Below are positions 44,231 to 53,499 of a DNA stretch of 64,000 nt, in pieces. Below the pieces are notes generated by a model. It worked only from the letters and a program-made list of their open reading frames with translations. It was not told the DNA's origin and made no database searches. This stretch comes from Pararobbsia alpina_A (GTDB lineage Bacteria > Pseudomonadota > Gammaproteobacteria > Burkholderiales > Burkholderiaceae). Every line of letters starts with the position of its first letter. Position 1 is the stretch's first letter. The DNA lies in NCBI RefSeq assembly GCF_965118125.1, contig NZ_OZ221287.1, forward strand, positions 2,852,001 to 2,916,000, written 5' to 3'. The position numbers and the translations under genes are program-made.

Positions 44231-46633
44231 ATGAGCATAGCCGAGTACTTTTCTTCGATGGATTACGGTCCCGCCCCGGAAGACGACAAGGCCGCGCGTG
44301 CGTGGCTCGCGTCGCATCACGCCCGCTTCGGTCATTTCATCAACGGCGCATGGACGTCGTCTTCGGACAGTCCATCGTTCGAAACGCAGGAGCCGGCAAA
44401 CGGCAACGTCCTGGCGGCGATCTCGCAAGGCGGCGCTGAGGACGTCGATGCCGCCGTCCAGGCCGCGCGCGCCGCGCAGTCGGGTTGGGCCGCACTGGGC
44501 GGTCATGGGCGTGCACGTCACCTGTATGCGCTCGCACGCATGGTGCAACGTCACAGCCGCCTGTTTTCCGTGCTCGAGTCGCTCGACAACGGCAAGCCGA
44601 TCCGCGAATCGCGCGATATCGACATTCCGCTTGTCGCGCGTCACCTCCTCTACTACGCAGGCTGGGCGCAGCTGCAGGAAACCGAATTTGCCGACTGGGC
44701 GCCTGTCGGTGTCGTCGGGCAGATCGTGCCGTGGAATTTCCCGTTGCTGATGCTGGCATGGAAGATCGCGCCCGCGCTCGCACTGGGTAACTGCGTGGTG
44801 CTCAAGCCGGCCGAATTCACGCCGCTGACCGCCCTGCTGTTCGCCGAGCTCGCCGATCGTGCCGGCCTGCCCAAGGGCGTGCTCAACGTCGTGACCGGCG
44901 ACGGTTCGACCGGTGCGGCGCTCGTCGACCACGCCGGTGTCGACAAGATTGCTTTCACGGGTTCGACGGAAGTCGGCCGCATCATCCGCAAGTCGACCGC
45001 GGGCTCGGGCAAGTCGCTGACGCTCGAACTCGGCGGCAAGTCGCCGTTCATCGTGTTTGACGATGCGGATCTCGACGGCGCCGTCGAAGGCGTGGTCGAT
45101 GCGATCTGGTTCAACCAGGGTCAGGTCTGCTGCGCCGGCTCGCGTCTGCTCGTGCATGAAGGCATCGAGCAACGCTTCGTCGAAAAGCTGCGCCGCCGCA
45201 TGGAAACGCTGCGCGTCGGCCCGTCGCTCGACAAGACGATCGATATCGGCGCGATCATCGATCCGATTCAACTCGAACGCATCGCGTCGCTCGTCGATCG
45301 CGGCATCGAGGAAGGATGCACGGTCTGGCAACCGACGGGCGTCGCCCTGCCCAGCGCAGGCAGCTTCTTCCCGCCGACGCTGATCACCGGCGTGTCGCCC
45401 GCCTCGACGCTCGCGCAAGAAGAGATTTTTGGGCCGGTGCTCGTCACGATGACGTTCCGCACACCCGACGAAGCCGTCGCGCTCGCGAACAACACGCGTT
45501 ACGGTCTGGCCGCAAGCGTGTGGACCGAAACGATTGGCCGCGCACTGGATATCGCCCCGAAGCTCAAGTCGGGCGTGGTCTGGGTCAACGCCACGAACCT
45601 GTTCGATGCGAGCGTCGGCTTTGGTGGATATCGCGAGTCGGGCTTCGGTCGCGAAGGGGGCCGTGAAGGCGCGTACGAGTACCTGAAGCCGCGTGCCTGG
45701 GCGAAGCTCAAGCAACGCGCCGCGCAACCCGCACGCGCCGCCGCACTGGTCGACGGTGACGACAGCGACGCCGGCAGCAGCGCCGTGCCGATGATCGATC
45801 GCACACCGAAGTTCTATATCGGCGGCAAGCAGTCGCGCCCGGACGGCGGCACGTCGTTCCCGGTCTACTCGCCCGAAGGCGCCTACCTCGGTGATGCCGG
45901 CGAAGGCAATCGCAAGGATATTCGCGATGCCGTCGCGGCAGCGCGAGCCGCCGGCAAGTGGTCCGCTGCGACGCCGCACAACCGGTCGCAGGTGCTCTTT
46001 TACATCGCCGAAAACCTGTCGGCACGCGCCGACGAGTTCGTCCGCCAGCTAGTCGAGCGGACCGGTGTCTCGCGCACCGATGCGCAAAGCGAAGTCGATC
46101 TGTCGATCTCGCGCCTGTTCACGTACGCGGCCTGGGCCGACAAGTTCGAAGGCACGATTCACGAACCGCCGTTGCGCGGCGTCGCGCTGGCGATGAACGA
46201 GCCGCTGGGCGTGATCGGCGTGGGCTGCCCCGACGAGCAACCCCTGCTATCGTTTATCTCGTTGCTCGCACCGGCGATCGCGCTGGGCAACCGGATCGTG
46301 ATCGTGCCGGGCCGCAACAGCCCGCTGATGGCGACGGACTTTTATCAGGTCCTCGAAACATCGGATGTGCCGGCCGGGGTCGTCAACATCGTCACCGGCG
46401 ATACGCGCGCGCTGATGAGCGTGCTCGCCGCGCACGATGATGTAGACGCGGTCTGGAGCTTCGGCGATGCCGCGCAATCCGCGGACGTCGAGCGCGCATC
46501 GATCGGCAATCTCAAGCGTACGTTTGTGGATCACGGCAAGCAGATCGACTGGCGCTCGCGCGACGCCGAAGGATTCGTGTTCCTGCGGCAGGCCGCGCAG
46601 GTCAAGAACATCTGGGTGCCGTACGGCGACTGA
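44231..46633 (+). CDS. ALDH16-type two-domain aldehyde dehydrogenase
   Basis: 800 residues, far longer than the usual 480-500. Domain 1 (to about 495) is a full enzyme: QIVPWNFPLLML, the catalytic glutamate in LELGGKSPF (about 267) and the catalytic cysteine in QGQVCCAGSRL (about 299). Domain 2 (about 525-800) repeats the N-terminal part of the fold (KFYIGGKQSRPDGGTSFPVY, GVIGVGCPDEQPLLSFISLL) but has neither the cysteine nor the glutamate motif and stops early. This is the ALDH16 layout, with a silent second domain. Next to deoC the obvious substrate is acetaldehyde, oxidised to acetate with NAD; this is inference from context. Confidence 0.9.
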   Translation: MSIAEYFSSMDYGPAPEDDKAARAWLASHHARFGHFINGAWTSSSDSPSFETQEPANGNVLAAISQGGAEDVDAAVQAARAAQSGWAALGGHGRARHLYALARMVQRHSRLFSVLESLDNGKPIRESRDIDIPLVARHLLYYAGWAQLQETEFADWAPVGVVGQIVPWNFPLLMLAWKIAPALALGNCVVLKPAEFTPLTALLFAELADRAGLPKGVLNVVTGDGSTGAALVDHAGVDKIAFTGSTEVGRIIRKSTAGSGKSLTLELGGKSPFIVFDDADLDGAVEGVVDAIWFNQGQVCCAGSRLLVHEGIEQRFVEKLRRRMETLRVGPSLDKTIDIGAIIDPIQLERIASLVDRGIEEGCTVWQPTGVALPSAGSFFPPTLITGVSPASTLAQEEIFGPVLVTMTFRTPDEAVALANNTRYGLAASVWTETIGRALDIAPKLKSGVVWVNATNLFDASVGFGGYRESGFGREGGREGAYEYLKPRAWAKLKQRAAQPARAAALVDGDDSDAGSSAVPMIDRTPKFYIGGKQSRPDGGTSFPVYSPEGAYLGDAGEGNRKDIRDAVAAARAAGKWSAATPHNRSQVLFYIAENLSARADEFVRQLVERTGVSRTDAQSEVDLSISRLFTYAAWADKFEGTIHEPPLRGVALAMNEPLGVIGVGCPDEQPLLSFISLLAPAIALGNRIVIVPGRNSPLMATDFYQVLETSDVPAGVVNIVTGDTRALMSVLAAHDDVDAVWSFGDAAQSADVERASIGNLKRTFVDHGKQIDWRSRDAEGFVFLRQAAQVKNIWVPYGD

Positions 46634-46793
46634 TCGCCAGAGTCGTACCGAGTAGAAACACGGGCTGGGAACGAGCCACGACGACTGACAAGCTGCACAC
46701 GCACGCACGGGGTGTGTCGGTCGCGCCGGGCTCCGTCCCGCTATCTTCCATACGACAAGAAGCCGCAAAGGCTCACTCGAACAAGGAGACACT

Positions 46794-47270
46794 GTGCTGA
46801 AGAATCTTGACCCGCTCCTGAACGCGGACGTCCTGCACGCATTGCAATCGATGGGCCACGGTGATGAGCTCGTGATCTGCGATGCGCACTTCCCCGCCGA
46901 TTCGATCGCACGCAAGACGGTCGTCGGCAAGCTCCTGCGTATCGATGCCGTCTCTTCGGCGCGCGTGCTCAAAGCCGTGCTGTCCGTGATGCCGCTCGAC
47001 ACGTTTGTCGACGCCCCCGCCCTGCGCATGGAAGTCGTCGGCGCACCGCAGACGATTCCCGCCGCACAACACGAAGCGATTCGTGAACTCGAAGCCAGCG
47101 GAGAGAAAGCGACGTTCACGCCGCTCGAACGCATGGCCTTCTACGAGCGAGCCAAACAGGCCTACTGCGTGATCGCCGCCGGCGAGCAACGCGGCTATGG
47201 CTGCTTCATTCTCAAGAAGGGCGTACTGATCGCGGCCGATGCCGAATCGCGCCCGGGAGCCGTGCAATGA
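46794..47270 (+). CDS. FucU/RbsD-family sugar mutarotase
   Basis: 158 residues with a GTG start at 46794 behind a strong AAGGAG. The opening pattern LQSMGHGDELVICDAHFPADS holds the catalytic histidine and matches FucU more closely than RbsD. The C-terminal block (YERAKQAYCVIAAGEQRGYG) forms the rest of the active site. These proteins speed up pyranose-furanose or anomer exchange of ribose, fucose and similar sugars before phosphorylation. Its stop overlaps the kinase start as ATGA, which ties it to that step. The likely substrate here is free 2-deoxyribose, from neighbours only. Confidence 0.88.
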   Translation: MLKNLDPLLNADVLHALQSMGHGDELVICDAHFPADSIARKTVVGKLLRIDAVSSARVLKAVLSVMPLDTFVDAPALRMEVVGAPQTIPAAQHEAIRELEASGEKATFTPLERMAFYERAKQAYCVIAAGEQRGYGCFILKKGVLIAADAESRPGAVQ

Positions 47271-48202
47271 GTGGTGGCAACAAAGGCGTATTCATCGTCG
47301 GGATCTTTGTGACGGACCTCACGTTCCGCGCGGCACGCATGCCCGTGCTCGGTGAAACGATTGCGGGGTCGGCGTTCAAGATGGGCCCCGGCGGCAAGGG
47401 CTCGAACCAGGCGGTGGCCGCGGCTCGCGCAGGCGGCAATGTGACGTTCTGCACGCGCCTGGGCAACGACGCCTTCGGCAAGATCGCGCTCGAAACCTGG
47501 CAGGCCGAAGGCATCGCCACACGCGTCAAGATGCTCGACGACGTGGCGACCGGCGCCGCGCATATCTTTGTCGACGAAGTCGACGGCAAGAACGCGATCA
47601 TCGTCGCGTCGGGCGCGGCGGCGACGATGGTGCCGGCCGACATCGACGCCGTCGAGGCGGATATCGCTGCATCGGCAGTCTTCGTGACGCAGCTCGAGCA
47701 GCCGCTCGACGTGGCACGACGCGGCCTCGAACTCGCGCGCAAGCATGGCGTGATTACCGTATTCAACCCGGCCCCCGCGGTCCCGGTCGACGACGCGATC
47801 TATCCGCTGTGCGACTACATCACGCCGAACGAAACCGAAGCGGCAGCGCTCACCGGTATCGCCGTCAATACGGTCGATGACGCGCGCCGTGCTGCGGATG
47901 TGCTGCTCGCCAAGGGCGTCGGCACCGCGATCATCACGCTCGGCGAGGCGGGCGCCCTGTTCCATACGAAAGGCCAGTCCGAACTCGTGCCGGCATTCCG
48001 TTGCGGCCCGGTTGTCGAAACCGCCGGCGCAGGCGATGGCTTTACGGGTGGATTCGCAGCATCGCTCGCGAACGGCGACGAACCGCTGCAGGCCGTGCGT
48101 TTCGGCTGTGCGCTCGCGAGCCTGTCGGTCACGCGCGCCGGCACGGCGCCGTCGATGCCCACGCTCGCCGAAATCCACGCGGTACTCGCGGTCACGGCGT
48201 AA
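47267..48202 (+). CDS. PfkB-family sugar kinase (ribokinase or deoxyribokinase type)
   Basis: 311 residues. The N-terminal PfkB signature appears in GPGGKGSNQAVAAARAGG and the C-terminal one, with the anion hole and catalytic aspartate, in TAGAGDGFTGGFAASL. It resembles ribokinases. Ribokinases make ribose-5-phosphate; deoxyribokinases (DeoK) make deoxyribose-5-phosphate. Because deoC is in the same operon and no ribose-specific gene is present, deoxyribose is the more likely substrate, but the sequence does not prove it. Translation is coupled to the mutarotase gene through a four-base overlap. Confidence 0.88.
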   Translation: MSGGNKGVFIVGIFVTDLTFRAARMPVLGETIAGSAFKMGPGGKGSNQAVAAARAGGNVTFCTRLGNDAFGKIALETWQAEGIATRVKMLDDVATGAAHIFVDEVDGKNAIIVASGAAATMVPADIDAVEADIAASAVFVTQLEQPLDVARRGLELARKHGVITVFNPAPAVPVDDAIYPLCDYITPNETEAAALTGIAVNTVDDARRAADVLLAKGVGTAIITLGEAGALFHTKGQSELVPAFRCGPVVETAGAGDGFTGGFAASLANGDEPLQAVRFGCALASLSVTRAGTAPSMPTLAEIHAVLAVTA

Positions 48203-48264
48203 CACCGGCCGCGACCGCCATGCAACACGTCGTCATGTATTGAAACAGGACCTTCGACAGCATC

Positions 48265-49305
48265 ATGAATTCTTCGCAAGCGTCTTCGAGTCTGTTCAAG
48301 GACCGGCAGCTCAACTTCCTGGTCGCGGTGAACATTCTCATCGTCATCGTCGCGATGGTCTTCTCGCACGGTGAGTTCGGGGGCATCGACAATGTTCAGT
48401 CGATGGCCAGCCAGTTGCCTGAAGTCGGCCTGCTCGCGCTCGGCATCATGCTGTCGATGATCTCGGGCAACGGCGGGATCGACTTGTCGGGCGTCGGCCT
48501 CGCGAACCTGGCGGGCATGGTCGCCGCATTGATCGTGCCGCACTACGTAAGCGGCGACGACTCGCCCGTCCTCTACACGAGCCTGTTCGTCGTGATCACG
48601 CTGGGCATCGGCTTGCTCGGCGGCCTGCTCAATGGCGCGATCATCGCGTACCTCGGACTCACGCCGATCCTCTGCACACTCGGCACGCAGCTCGTCTTCA
48701 CGGGCATCGCGGTCGTGCTCAGCAACGGCGCATCGGTGCACGTCGATTACGTGGATCAGCTCTCCGCCATCGGCAATGGCACGTTCTTCCAGATCCCGAT
48801 TCAGTTCCTGATCTTCGTCGGCGCCCTGCTCGTGATCGGCTGGATCCTGCGGCACCGTCCGTTCGGTCTCAAGCTGTTCCTGATGGGCACCAACCCGAAG
48901 GCGGCTGTGTACGCCGGGATCCCGCGAGCACGCATGCTGATCGGCACGTACATCATGTGCGGCGTGCTCGCGTCGATCGCGGGCCTGATCTCGACCTCGC
49001 ATACGTCGAGCGCCAAGTGGGACTACGGCAATTCGTATCTGCTGATCGCGATCCTGATCGCGGTGATGGGCGGGGTCAATCCGGCCGGCGGTTACGGCCG
49101 TGTGCTGTGTGTCCTGTTCTCGGCCACGGTGCTTCAGTTGCTCTCGAGCCTGTTCAACCTGCTCGGCGTTTCACAGTTCTTCGGCGATTGCGCATGGGGC
49201 TTCCTGCTGCTGGCCTCGCTCGCGTTTGCCGGCAATGTCCGTGTGCCGTTCCGGCTGCCGGGGCGCAAGACGCCAACGAAAACGTCCGCGTCGCCGCCGC
49301 GCTGA
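48265..49305 (+). CDS. Sugar ABC transporter permease 1 (RbsC-like)
   Basis: 346 residues with eight to ten hydrophobic segments. The conserved MGGVNPAGGYGRV near residue 270 and GGIDLSGVGLANLAG near residue 70 are typical of the BPD_transp_2 permeases of ribose-type importers. It lies 62 bases after the kinase gene and before the binding protein. Together with the second permease at 52172 it probably forms the membrane channel as a heterodimer. The tail is basic and Pro/Thr-rich. Confidence 0.93.
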   Translation: MNSSQASSSLFKDRQLNFLVAVNILIVIVAMVFSHGEFGGIDNVQSMASQLPEVGLLALGIMLSMISGNGGIDLSGVGLANLAGMVAALIVPHYVSGDDSPVLYTSLFVVITLGIGLLGGLLNGAIIAYLGLTPILCTLGTQLVFTGIAVVLSNGASVHVDYVDQLSAIGNGTFFQIPIQFLIFVGALLVIGWILRHRPFGLKLFLMGTNPKAAVYAGIPRARMLIGTYIMCGVLASIAGLISTSHTSSAKWDYGNSYLLIAILIAVMGGVNPAGGYGRVLCVLFSATVLQLLSSLFNLLGVSQFFGDCAWGFLLLASLAFAGNVRVPFRLPGRKTPTKTSASPPR

Positions 49306-49401
49306 CCACACGAACGAATCGAATCTTCGCGGAAACCAGCATCCCCCTGAGATTCCGCAGTGGCACCCCAGGGGACACCCATAAAGACCAGGAGACTTGC
49401 A

Positions 49402-50406
49402 ATGAAATTGAAACGCCTCACCACCGCTCTCGTCGGGGCAACGCTTGCTGTCGGTGCGATCGCTTTCGCGAGCGCAGCGACGGACGTCACGATCGTCACC
49501 GTCGTCAAGGTCACCGGTATCAACTGGTTCAACCGCATGGACGAAGGCGTCAAGGAATTCGCGAAGGACAACCCGGGTGTCAACGCGTATCAGACGGGTC
49601 CGGGCCGCGCCGATGCCGCACAACAGCTCAAGATCATCGAAGACCTGATCGCGAAGAAGGTCACGGCCCTCGCCGTCGTGCCGTTCGACCCGCCGACGCT
49701 CGAGCCGGCGCTCAAGAAGGCCATGGATCGCGGCATCAAGGTCGTGACGCATGAAGCGGACAACGAGAAGAACACCGACGTCGACGTCGAAGCCTTCGAC
49801 AACACGGCATATGGCGCATCGCTCAACGAGAGCCTTGCAGGCTGTATGCATGACGACGGCAAGTGGGTCGCGCTCGTCGGTTCGCTCGGCAGCCGCTCGC
49901 AAGTCCAATGGGCCGATGGCGGTATCAACAACGCAAAGCAGAAGTATCCGAAGATGGATCTCGTCGAGCCGAAGCTCGAGACGAACAACGACGGCGAACG
50001 CGCTTATGAAGTCGCCAAGGAAGTGCTGCGCAAGCACCCGGACCTGAAGGGCTTCCAGGGTTCGTCGTCGCTCGACGTGATCGGTATCGGCCGCGCGGTT
50101 GAAGAAGCCGGTCTGCAAGGCAAGATCTGCGTCTACGGTACGGGTCTGCCGACCGAAGCCGGCAAGTTCCTCGAGTCGGGCGCGATCAACGGTATCGCTT
50201 TCTGGGATCCGAAGCTCGCTGGCCTCGCGATGAACAAGATCGCGAAGATGCTGATCGACGGCAAGACGGTGACCAACGGCATGGACCTCGGTCTGCCGGG
50301 TTACAACAAGGTCACGGTCAGCAAGGGTCCGGGCAAGGGCATCATCGTGCGCGGTCAGGGCTGGGTCAACGTCGACAAGACGAACTACAAGAACTATCCG
50401 TTCTGA
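49402..50406 (+). CDS. Periplasmic sugar-binding protein of the ABC importer
   Basis: 334 residues from the ATG at 49402, which has CAGGAG upstream. A signal peptide (MKLKRLTTALVGATLAVGAI, then AFASA-A) is followed by a type I periplasmic binding fold: VKVTGINWFNRMDEGVKEF, TALAVVPFDPPTLEPAL and GIKVVTHEADN. The pattern resembles the RhaS/LsrB branch of the ribose-binding family. The ligand is not readable; context points to deoxyribose or deoxynucleosides. A strong stem-loop follows the stop, as often happens after highly expressed binding-protein genes. Confidence 0.93.
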   Translation: MKLKRLTTALVGATLAVGAIAFASAATDVTIVTVVKVTGINWFNRMDEGVKEFAKDNPGVNAYQTGPGRADAAQQLKIIEDLIAKKVTALAVVPFDPPTLEPALKKAMDRGIKVVTHEADNEKNTDVDVEAFDNTAYGASLNESLAGCMHDDGKWVALVGSLGSRSQVQWADGGINNAKQKYPKMDLVEPKLETNNDGERAYEVAKEVLRKHPDLKGFQGSSSLDVIGIGRAVEEAGLQGKICVYGTGLPTEAGKFLESGAINGIAFWDPKLAGLAMNKIAKMLIDGKTVTNGMDLGLPGYNKVTVSKGPGKGIIVRGQGWVNVDKTNYKNYPF

Positions 50407-50452
50407 GGATCGACCCAAGGCGACGTGATGCAAGCGTTGCCTTGGGGTCGCG

Positions 50453-50500
50453 TTGAAGCTGATTTGAAGCTGATTTGAAGTTGAATTGAAGCTTAGTTGA
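50453..50500 (+). repeat. Degenerate short tandem repeat TTGAAGCTGAT
   Basis: TTGAAGCTGATT occurs twice in direct tandem (from 50453), followed by two decayed copies (TTGAAGTTGA and TTGAAGCTTAG). It lies between the binding protein stop and the stem-loop. Confidence 0.75.
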
Positions 50501-50507
50501 CGATGAG

Positions 50508-50553
50508 GCGCCGAGTCGCCGGGCGAGCCATGCGAAGCCCGCCGACTCGGCGC
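50508..50553 (+). other. Large stem-loop after the binding-protein gene
   Basis: GCGCCGAGTCGCCGGGC (50508-50524) pairs with GCCCGCCGACTCGGCGC (50537-50553) at 16 of 17 positions around a 12-base loop. No T run follows. The likely effect is to protect the upstream message from 3' decay or to limit read-through, giving more binding protein than ATPase and permease 2. That role is inferred from position. Confidence 0.7.
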
Positions 50554-50642
50554 GATGTCGAAGTCCCGCGCCGAATGGCGCGGAACTCCGAGAGGCGCGG
50601 TGGCCGGGCTGCCGCGACCACGACTTACCGGTAAAGAATGTC

Positions 50643-52175
50643 ATGACACCTGTAGCGGATGCGAAGCTGTTTCTCGAGGTCGTCGGCGTGCACAAGCGCT
50701 TTACGGGCGTGCACGCACTGCGCGGAGTGAGCCTGCAATTCGAGCGCGGGCAGATCTATCACCTGCTTGGCGAAAACGGTTGCGGCAAAAGTACGTTGAT
50801 CAAGATCATCGCGGGCGCGCAGCCGCCCGACGAAGGCTATCTGGTCGTCGACGGCAAACGCTACGATCACCTCACGGCGCTTCAGGCGCTGGGTGCCGGC
50901 ATCGAAACGGTCTATCAGGACCTTTCGCTGCTCCCGAACATGAATGTCGCCGAAAATATCGGCCTGACGTCCGAGCTTGCCGAACACGATGGCCGGCTCG
51001 CACGCACATTCGATCGCAAGGCGCTGGCTGAAACGGCCGCGCGCGCCCTGCATGAAGTCGGTCTGCCGACCGACGCCGATTTCCAGGCCACCCTGATCGA
51101 GCAGCTGCCGCTCGCCACACGCCAGCTTGTCGCCATTGCGCGCGGCATCGCGAGCGAGGCGCAGTTCGTGATCATGGATGAGCCGACGACGTCCCTCACG
51201 CAGAAGGAAGTCGATAACCTGATTCGCGTATTGAACGGTCTGCGCGCAAAAGGCGTGACCGTGCTGTTCGTCAGCCACAAGCTCGACGAATGCTACGCGA
51301 TCGGCGGCGAGGTCATCATCATGCGAGATGGCCAGAAAATGTCGCAAGGGCCGATCGTGAACTATACGAAGGCGCAGATCAGCGAACTCATGACCGGACG
51401 CCATTTGTCCAATGAGCGCTATCGCGACTCGGAACCGACGGGCGACGTGATCTTCGAAGTCGAACGACTCGGACGCGGCGAACAGTTCCAGGACCTCAAC
51501 TTCACCTTGCGTGCTGGCGAAATCCTCGGCATCACGGGTCTGCTCGACTCGGGCCGTAACGAACTTGCACGCGCACTGGCTGGCGTGAGCCCCGCCACCT
51601 CGGGCGCCGTGCGCCTGCGCGGCAAGACCATTACGCTGCGCACCCCGTCCGATGCGATCGAGCACCGGATCGGGTACGTGCCCGAAGATCGTTTGAACGA
51701 AGGCCTGTTTCTCGACAAGCCGATTCGCGAAAACGTCGTGACCGCCGTGATCGGCCGCCTGCGCGGACGCATCGGCCAGATCGACCGCAACAAGACGCGC
51801 GAGGTCGCGCAAAAGACCGTCGACGACCTGCAGATCGCCACACCCGATATCGACAAGCCTGTGCAATCGCTCTCGGGCGGGAATCAGCAGCGCGTGCTGA
51901 TCGGCCGCTGGCTCACGATCGATCCTGCGATCCTGATCCTGCACGGCCCCACGGTCGGCGTCGACGTCGGATCGAAGGACACGATCTACAAGATCATGCA
52001 GAAACTTTCGCAGCAAGGCATCGGCATCCTGCTCATCAGCGATGACTTGCCCGAGCTGCTGCAGAATTGCGACCGCATTCTGCTGATGAAGAAAGGCCGG
52101 CTTGCCGACCAGTTTGACGCCCGGCACCTCGCCGAGGCGGATCTGTATCACGCACTTCTGTCAGAGGCAGCATGA
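50643..52175 (+). CDS. Sugar ABC transporter ATPase, two nucleotide-binding domains (RbsA-like)
   Basis: 510 residues made of two ATPase halves. Half 1 has a good Walker A (GENGCGKSTLIKI, residue 43) and Walker B (VIMDEPTTSL), but its signature motif is degenerate (LPLATRQLVAIARG). Half 2 lacks a proper Walker A (GLLDSGRNELARAL) but has a clean signature (LSGGNQQRVLIGRW). Because each site is built from the Walker A of one half and the signature of the other, one site should be fully active and the other weak or dead. The stop overlaps the permease 2 start as ATGA. Confidence 0.94.
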   Translation: MTPVADAKLFLEVVGVHKRFTGVHALRGVSLQFERGQIYHLLGENGCGKSTLIKIIAGAQPPDEGYLVVDGKRYDHLTALQALGAGIETVYQDLSLLPNMNVAENIGLTSELAEHDGRLARTFDRKALAETAARALHEVGLPTDADFQATLIEQLPLATRQLVAIARGIASEAQFVIMDEPTTSLTQKEVDNLIRVLNGLRAKGVTVLFVSHKLDECYAIGGEVIIMRDGQKMSQGPIVNYTKAQISELMTGRHLSNERYRDSEPTGDVIFEVERLGRGEQFQDLNFTLRAGEILGITGLLDSGRNELARALAGVSPATSGAVRLRGKTITLRTPSDAIEHRIGYVPEDRLNEGLFLDKPIRENVVTAVIGRLRGRIGQIDRNKTREVAQKTVDDLQIATPDIDKPVQSLSGGNQQRVLIGRWLTIDPAILILHGPTVGVDVGSKDTIYKIMQKLSQQGIGILLISDDLPELLQNCDRILLMKKGRLADQFDARHLAEADLYHALLSEAA

Positions 52176-53206
52176 ACCCGACTGCGACCACTCAGCACCC
52201 TGTCGCGCTACCCGCTGCGCGGCCCAGCCCTCGCCTACGCGACCGCCTCACGCGCAACCCCGAACTGTTCACGCTGGCGCTGCTGCTGCTCGTGTGTCTC
52301 GGCGTTGGCATCATCAATCCGCGCTTCTTCCAGATCGCGACAATCTTCGATCTGCTGCACAGCGCGACGACGACCGGCATCTTCGCGTGCGGCGCGCTCG
52401 TCGTGCTCGCCTCGGGCGGCATCGATGTGTCGTTCACCGCGATCGCAGCGCTCGTCATGTACTCGATCACGAAGGCCGTGTTCGCGTGGTGGCCCGATAT
52501 GCCGTTCGCGCTGATCCTGATCATCGGTGCGATCGGCGGCACGTTGCTCGGCCTGATCAACGGCGCGGTCGTGCACCGCCTGCGTGCGCCTTCGCTGATC
52601 GTGACGATCGGCACGCAGTATCTGTATCGCGGGATCCTGCTGACGTTTGTCGGCACGTCGTTCTTTATGAACATTCCGCACACGATGGATCACTTCGGCC
52701 GCATCGCGCTGCTGCACTACCAGACGGCTGATGGCCTGCGCGCCGTGCTGCCGGCGTCGGTCATCGCGCTCGTCGTGGCGGCGGTGCTCACATGGTGGCT
52801 GCTCAAGCGCACGATGATGGGTCGCGGCGTCTATGCGATGGGCGGCAGCCTCCTGATCGCCGAACGCCTGGGCTACAACCTGCGCGCAATTCACCTGTTC
52901 GTGTTCGGCTACGTCGGCCTGCTCGCCGGCATCGCCGGGATCCTTCACGTGTCGAACAACCGACTCGCCAACCCGTTCGACCTCGTCGGCACGGAGCTCG
53001 ATGTGATCGCGGCCGTGATTCTTGGCGGCGCGCGGATCACCGGCGGCACGGGCTCCGTCTGGGGCACGCTGCTCGGCGTGATGCTCGTGACCCTGATCAA
53101 TCAAGTGCTGATTCTGATCGGTGTGCCGAGTACCCTGCAGAAGGTCATTGTCGGCGTCTTCATTCTCGTCGCCGGTACGTTGTTCGCGCTCGCGCGCAAG
53201 CGTTAA
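52172..53206 (+). CDS. Sugar ABC transporter permease 2 (RbsC-like)
   Basis: 344 residues with about nine hydrophobic segments and the family blocks LASGGIDVSFTAIAAL, IGTQYLYRGILLTFVG and LGGARITGGTGSVWG. It is clearly different in sequence from permease 1 at 48265, so the importer has two distinct membrane subunits. Its start overlaps the ATPase stop by four bases. It is the last gene of the catabolic operon. The N-terminal 25 residues are polar and Pro/Arg-rich. Confidence 0.93.
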   Translation: MNPTATTQHPVALPAARPSPRLRDRLTRNPELFTLALLLLVCLGVGIINPRFFQIATIFDLLHSATTTGIFACGALVVLASGGIDVSFTAIAALVMYSITKAVFAWWPDMPFALILIIGAIGGTLLGLINGAVVHRLRAPSLIVTIGTQYLYRGILLTFVGTSFFMNIPHTMDHFGRIALLHYQTADGLRAVLPASVIALVVAAVLTWWLLKRTMMGRGVYAMGGSLLIAERLGYNLRAIHLFVFGYVGLLAGIAGILHVSNNRLANPFDLVGTELDVIAAVILGGARITGGTGSVWGTLLGVMLVTLINQVLILIGVPSTLQKVIVGVFILVAGTLFALARKR

Positions 53207-53479
53207 GCCTCATTGGCGAACGACATGCGATTCGCCGCATGTCGTTCCTCCCCCCGCGTCGTCGTCGCTGACGCGTACGTCCCCGCCTTTGTCGTCCCCT
53301 CTCGCAGACCCTGACAGACCGTTGCCGATTTCGGGTTCGGCTTTGTCGCCAAACTGCGGTCGCCCTTCGCACTGATCACTGCATGCAATCGAGCATCGCC
53401 TACCCGTCGCTATAAACACAGCGCCCGGTGCAACTCGCAAGCCCGGACAAGGGCATGAGCGAAATATGCGATCCTCTTT

Positions 53480-53499
53480 TTGTAATCTATAAGTTACAA
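53480..53499 (+). promoter_or_regulatory. Inverted repeat at the start of the toxin gene
   Basis: TTGTAA (53480-53485) and TTACAA (53494-53499) are inverted copies eight bases apart, in an AT-rich stretch. The right arm touches the first possible ATG of the toxin gene. Toxin-antitoxin operons are usually repressed by their own antitoxin at such sites; binding here is untested. Confidence 0.45.

Noticed and set aside
43097..45979. A 960-codon open frame on the minus strand opposite deoC and the aldehyde dehydrogenase
   Set aside because: It is a high-GC shadow of two well-recognised plus-strand genes; its translation is Arg/Ala/Asp-rich with no known fold and no ribosome-binding site.
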